Made by a program: the position numbers and the translations under genes | Assembly (NCBI GenBank): GCA_041398785.1 | Contig: JAWKUA010000043.1 | Coordinates: 1 to 29,121 of the forward strand | DNA length: 29,121 bases | From: Planctomycetaceae bacterium | Lineage (GTDB): Bacteria > Planctomycetota > Planctomycetia > Planctomycetales > Planctomycetaceae | Direction: 5' to 3' | Part shown: positions 25,588-29,121 of the stretch, in pieces | How positions within the stretch are numbered: position 1 is the first letter of the stretch | Layout: each line of letters begins with the position of its first letter | Notes under the pieces: model-generated | The model's input: the letters and a program-made list of their open reading frames with translations, nothing else | The model's database searches: none | Told to the model about the DNA's origin: nothing

Positions 25588-26988
25588 TCACACGTGCTTG
25601 TACACGGATTCGAAGTCGATGTCGTATCTCTTCATTTTCTTGTACAGCGTCGTGCGATTGATGCCGAGCGCTCGCGCGGTGCTCTGGCGATTCCAGCCGT
25701 TGGATTCCAGAGCCTGGATGATGAGCTGCCGTTCGGGCTGCGACAGAGCTTTCTTCAGCGACGCTCCGCCCAGGTGTGCTTCCACGGACGCCCGTCGTTC
25801 GTCTTCGACAAAGATTCGTTCGGGCAGATCCGCGGCGGTGATGCGGTCCGTTCGCGACAGCACGACGGCGCGTTCGACCACGTTGACAAGTTCCCGCACG
25901 TTTCCGGGCCAGCGATACTGCTGCATCGCCTGCAGAGCGGATTCGTCGAATCCAACAATGTTGCGGCCTGTCTGTTCGCGGAACACTTTCAGGTAGTGAT
26001 CGACCAGCAGCGGGATATCGCCCAGCCGCTCGCGCAGAGCGGGCTGAGTCAGCGTGATGACGTTGATGCGATACAGCAGGTCTTCGCGAAATTCGCCGCG
26101 TCGGACGGCTTCTTCCAGATCCTGGTTCGTCGCCAGCACCAGTCGGACGTCGACCTTGTGAGTTTCATTTCCGCCGACGGCTTCGAATTCGCGATCCTGC
26201 AGAACTCGCAGCAGCTTGACCTGCAGTGAAGGCGACGCGGTGGCGATTTCGTCCAGAAACAGAGTCCCGCCGTCCGCCTGCAGAAACTTGCCGACCTTGT
26301 CGTGCGACGCTCCCGTGAACGCTCCGGCGACGTGCCCGAACAGTTCGCTTTCCAGCAGCGTATCCGGCAATGCTCCGCAGGCCACTTCGACAAACGGCTT
26401 ATCGGCGCGATCGCTGTGCTGGTGAATGCTGCGAGCGGTGATGGTCTTGCCGGTACCGCTTTCGCCCAGAATCAGCACGGTCGTGCGAGTCGGCGCGACA
26501 CTTTCGATCAGCTCGAACATCCGCAGCATCTTGTAATCTTTGCCGACGATGTTCGCCATTCCGTGCTTTTCGCGAAGCTGAGCTTTCAGGCTGCGGTTTT
26601 CTTCAAGGATCTGCCGCTGTCCGATGGCTCGTTCGATCGACAGATTCAGTTCTTCGTCGATGACGGGCTTGGTCAGATAATCGAACGCTCCCATGCGGAT
26701 GGCTTCGACCGCGCTTTCGATCGTGCCGAATCCGGTCAGCAGAATGACGGCGGTTTCCGGAGCGTGCTCGCGAGTCCACTGCAGAAGTTCAAAGCCATCG
26801 CGATCCTGCAGATTGACATCGCAGACGACAACTTCGAACGGGAATTCTTCCATGCGTTCGATGGCTTCCTGACAGCCGCTGGCCGTTTCTGTGCGGTGGC
26901 CCAGACTGCGAAGGTAGTCGGCCATCGCGTTCAGAATGAAACGATCGTCGTCTACAACCAGCAGCGAACCTGATGAAGCCGTCGCCAT
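25588..26988 (-). CDS. Sigma-54-dependent response regulator, NtrC family
   Basis: Transcription activator of sigma-54 promoters, switched on by phosphorylation from a histidine kinase. ATG 26988 (MATASSGSLLVVDDDRF) has GAGGGG about 6-8 bases upstream and gives 466 aa, typical of the family. The receiver domain (about 8-120) has the acidic pocket DDD 13-15, phospho-acceptor D57, T85 and K107, all present. The AAA+ domain has Walker A GESGTGKT at 175-182, the sigma-54 loop GAFTGA at 222-227, and Walker B GGTLFLDEI. The C-terminal Fis-type helix-turn-helix reads NRQSTARALGINRTTLYKKM. No kinase gene is adjacent, so the partner must be encoded elsewhere. No clear -24/-12 promoter was seen nearby. 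Confidence 0.96.
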   Translation of the reverse strand: MATASSGSLLVVDDDRFILNAMADYLRSLGHRTETASGCQEAIERMEEFPFEVVVCDVNLQDRDGFELLQWTREHAPETAVILLTGFGTIESAVEAIRMGAFDYLTKPVIDEELNLSIERAIGQRQILEENRSLKAQLREKHGMANIVGKDYKMLRMFELIESVAPTRTTVLILGESGTGKTITARSIHQHSDRADKPFVEVACGALPDTLLESELFGHVAGAFTGASHDKVGKFLQADGGTLFLDEIATASPSLQVKLLRVLQDREFEAVGGNETHKVDVRLVLATNQDLEEAVRRGEFREDLLYRINVITLTQPALRERLGDIPLLVDHYLKVFREQTGRNIVGFDESALQAMQQYRWPGNVRELVNVVERAVVLSRTDRITAADLPERIFVEDERRASVEAHLGGASLKKALSQPERQLIIQALESNGWNRQSTARALGINRTTLYKKMKRYDIDFESVYKHV

Positions 26989-27455
26989 GAGTATCCCCTC
27001 GTGTGTCGCAGTCCGGCCGCGCGACCGGAGATGCCGGTCGGCCTGCGGCGTGTTGTCTTGTCGTTCAACAGCGGGAGCGATTCACGAGGTCGCCGCGCGG
27101 CGGATTCCAGCGGGTGATTTGTCCGAACACCGTGCCGGGGAATTCCGAAACCGCAGCGACATGAACTTGAGGGGAAGATTGGGCAACCGTAGTTCCCGAA
27201 TGTCACCGCTGACGTCGCAAGTCGGCAACAAGTGTTAAGGAATCCGCATTAGACACTCCCCGCGTCGTCAGAATCGTTGTGACCGGAACCCGCGAACGCG
27301 GTCGTCCGGCCAAAGCTTCAAGCTTCGGCAACACGCGGTCCCGTGCCGTCAGCAATCCCCGATCGCTGAAAAGCGGCCAAGTCACTACCATTCCGCGTCC
27401 CGTCGCGGCGCCGCGTTGTCGCCGCACCGTTTTCCGCACTGCACGAGCGCTATCC
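26989..27455. other. Divergent spacer between response regulator and TerC-family gene
   Basis: About 467 bases holding the promoters of both divergent genes; none could be defined. A 7-bp inverted repeat CGACCGG-AGATG-CCGGTCG lies at 27022-27040, about 34 bases upstream of the regulator start, and could be an operator or leader hairpin. The frame that extends TerC upstream to 27279 is Arg-rich and not protein-like. Confidence 0.5.
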
Positions 27456-28214
27456 ATGGAAGCCGTCGCCGCCCTGCTGACTCTGACGCTGATGGAGATC
27501 GTGCTGGGGATTGACAACATCATCTTTATCACGATTCTGACGGATCGATTGCCCGAACAGCAGCAGTCGACGGCACGACATCTGGGACTGATTCTGGCGA
27601 TGGCCTCCCGCATCGCATTGCTGTTCGCCGTGACCTGGCTGCTGGGTCTGACGGCACCGTTCCTGTCGCTGACGTCGCTGGGGATTTCGGAAAGCTGGCT
27701 GAAGTCGATCAGCCCGGATCACTGGGAACAGATCAACGGCGTTTCCTGGCGAGACGTGATTCTGTTTGTCGGCGGACTGTTTCTGATCCGGCACAGCGTC
27801 CGCGAAATTCACGAACGCATGGAAGGTCCTCGCGACGAAGAAGCGAATCTGGCCGCGGCGAAAACGTTCACCGGAGTGCTGGTCAACATCACCATTATGG
27901 ACGTGATCTTTTCGCTGGATTCGGTCATCACCGCCGTGGCCATGGCCAAAGACGTGTGGGTCATGGTCGCCGCCATTGTGCTGTCGGTGCTGGTGATGAT
28001 GATGTTCGCAGGGCGCGTCAGCCGGTTTGTCAAACAACATCCGACGCTGAAAATGCTGGCGCTCAGTTTTCTGATTCTGATCGGAGTCATGCTGGTGGCC
28101 GAAGCCATCGGGACTCACATCGACAAGGGATATATCTATTTCGCGATGGCGTTCTCGCTGGTCGTCGAAGGGCTGAATATCCGCACGCGAACGAAGGACC
28201 GGCCAGCGCTGTGA
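27456..28214 (+). CDS. TerC-family integral membrane protein
   Basis: TerC/YkoY/Alx-type proteins are metal-ion exporters, best supported for manganese, and help load Mn into exported enzymes. ATG 27456 (MEAVAALLTLTLMEIVLGID) gives 252 aa; upstream sequence in the same frame is not protein-like. The protein has about seven membrane helices. The two conserved acidic sites are present: GIDNIIFI near residue 19 and SLDSVITA near residue 155. The loop between helices 3 and 4 is amphipathic and polar (REIHERMEGPRDEEANLAAA). There is no CBS or CorC domain, so it is the short form. The stop overlaps the xseA start by four bases (GTGA), so the two are co-translated. No ribosome-binding site is obvious before ATG 27456. 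Confidence 0.92.
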   Translation: MEAVAALLTLTLMEIVLGIDNIIFITILTDRLPEQQQSTARHLGLILAMASRIALLFAVTWLLGLTAPFLSLTSLGISESWLKSISPDHWEQINGVSWRDVILFVGGLFLIRHSVREIHERMEGPRDEEANLAAAKTFTGVLVNITIMDVIFSLDSVITAVAMAKDVWVMVAAIVLSVLVMMMFAGRVSRFVKQHPTLKMLALSFLILIGVMLVAEAIGTHIDKGYIYFAMAFSLVVEGLNIRTRTKDRPAL

Positions 28215-29121
28215 GCGAACTTCCGATCATCTCCGTCACCGAACTGGTGACCGCGTTCAAGGAAATCGTCGAAACCGCACTGCCGCCGTGCTGTGTGGAA
28301 GGTGAGATTTCCAACTGCAAACGCTCCGCCGCGGGACACTTTTACCTGACACTGAAGGATGACCACGCGGAGATCTCCGCCGTCATCTGGCGCAGCGCCG
28401 CGGCGCGACTGAAGTTTCAGCCAAAGGACGGACTGCAGGTACTGGCGACCGGATCGCTGCAGGTCTATGTCGCTCGCGGAACCTGTCAGTTCAACATCAG
28501 CCGATTGCTGCCGCAGGGTGTCGGTGAGCTGGAACTGGCGTTTCGGCAGTTGAAGGATCGACTGCAGAACGAGGGCCTGTTCGATGCCGAACGCAAAAGG
28601 CCGCTGCCGCCGATTCCCCGCAAAGTGGCTCTGGTCACAAGTCCGTCGTCGGCCGCGGTGCGAGACATGATTCAGGTGATGACGCGCCGCTGGCCGGCCG
28701 TGCAGATCGTGGTGGTTCCCGTGCGAGTTCAGGGGGAAGGAGCGGCCGCCGAGATCGCGGCGGCTTTGCGGCGAGTCCACCTGATTCCGGGAGTCGACGT
28801 GGTGATCACCGGCCGAGGCGGCGGCAGCCTGGAAGATCTGTGGGCGTTCAATGAAGAAGTCGTCGCGCGAGCCGTCAGCGAATGCCGGCTTCCCGTCGTC
28901 TGCGCGGTCGGACACGAAACGGATATTTCCATCGCCGACCTGGTCGCCGATCGCCGCGCGCTGACTCCCAGCGAAGCCGCCGAACTTGTCGTTCCATCGC
29001 GCGAAGCATTTCGTCAGGGATTGCTGGACACCGCCATTCGCATCCAGCGGCAACTGTACGGACAAGTCGAACGGCTGCGACTAAAGCTGCAGGCCATCGA
29101 AAGTCGCAGCGTCTTCCAGCG
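28211..29121 (+). CDS. xseA: Exodeoxyribonuclease VII large subunit (3' end outside window)
   Basis: Large subunit of ExoVII, a metal-independent single-strand exonuclease in DNA repair. The gene starts with GTG at 28211 (VSELPIISVTELVTAFKEIV), overlapping the TerC stop by GTGA, and runs off the window after 303 codons. The N-terminal OB-fold (about 1-105) contains VEGEISNCKRSAAGHFYLTL and VIWRSAAARLKFQP. The catalytic domain follows with KVALVTSPSSAAVRDMIQVM, VITGRGGGSLEDLWAFNEEV and CAVGHETDISIADLVADRRA with LTPSEAAELVVP. The coiled-coil and C-terminal parts begin after residue 260 and are cut by the window end. The small subunit xseB would normally follow outside the window. Confidence 0.95.
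   Translation, partial: MSELPIISVTELVTAFKEIVETALPPCCVEGEISNCKRSAAGHFYLTLKDDHAEISAVIWRSAAARLKFQPKDGLQVLATGSLQVYVARGTCQFNISRLLPQGVGELELAFRQLKDRLQNEGLFDAERKRPLPPIPRKVALVTSPSSAAVRDMIQVMTRRWPAVQIVVVPVRVQGEGAAAEIAAALRRVHLIPGVDVVITGRGGGSLEDLWAFNEEVVARAVSECRLPVVCAVGHETDISIADLVADRRALTPSEAAELVVPSREAFRQGLLDTAIRIQRQLYGQVERLRLKLQAIESRSVFQ

Noticed and set aside
26302..26973. 223-codon plus-strand frame
   Set aside because: It is antisense to the sigma-54 regulator, which has all family motifs intact.
27279..27455. N-terminal extension of the TerC protein
   Set aside because: It is Arg/Ser-rich, without membrane or family character; homologues begin at about the ATG at 27456.

Overview
The window is GC-rich DNA, roughly 60 % by eye, with densely packed housekeeping genes on both strands. 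It most likely comes from the chromosome of a planctomycete-like bacterium. This is an inference from four things: the style of the proteins (signal-peptide/PDZ protein, very Gln/Arg-rich coiled coil, YD-repeat locus), frequent GTG/TTG starts with weak ribosome-binding sites, REP-associated-type transposases, and families of dispersed intergenic hairpins. No rRNA, tRNA or CRISPR array was seen.

Layout, left part (1-14168): the 3' part of a UvrD/PcrA helicase; thiC convergent with cysK; a secreted PDZ protein divergent from trxA; a large coiled-coil protein; an NhaP/CPA-type antiporter with a TrkA-N-like domain; a phytanoyl-CoA dioxygenase-family gene broken by one missing base; and a zinc-ribbon/two-helix membrane protein whose linker is out of frame. 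A repeat-rich spacer (about 13600-13845) follows.

Middle part (14169-19806): an ABC-2 exporter (ATPase plus permease), a GT4 glycosyltransferase and asparagine synthase AsnB, all on the plus strand. A block of short tandem repeats sits directly in front of asnB. The set could serve export or synthesis of a surface glycan or secondary product, but this is not proven.

Accessory part (about 20240-25430): a degraded island. It holds an RHS/YD-repeat gene with about a dozen reading-frame switches, a Cys-containing C-terminal region that may be the toxin tip, a downstream frame that can be rebuilt into an immunity-like protein, and two directly repeated REP-associated (Y1, IS200-like) transposase copies, both damaged. 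One transposase copy lacks the catalytic Tyr. The other carries a perfect 24-bp palindrome inside its gene. The transposase tails contain CAGT-rich heptad-like sequence that is the reverse complement of the CTGACA-type repeats found just upstream of the antiporter and asnB start codons.

Right end (25588-29121): a sigma-54 NtrC-type response regulator on the minus strand, then a TerC-family membrane protein translationally coupled to xseA, which runs off the end of the window.
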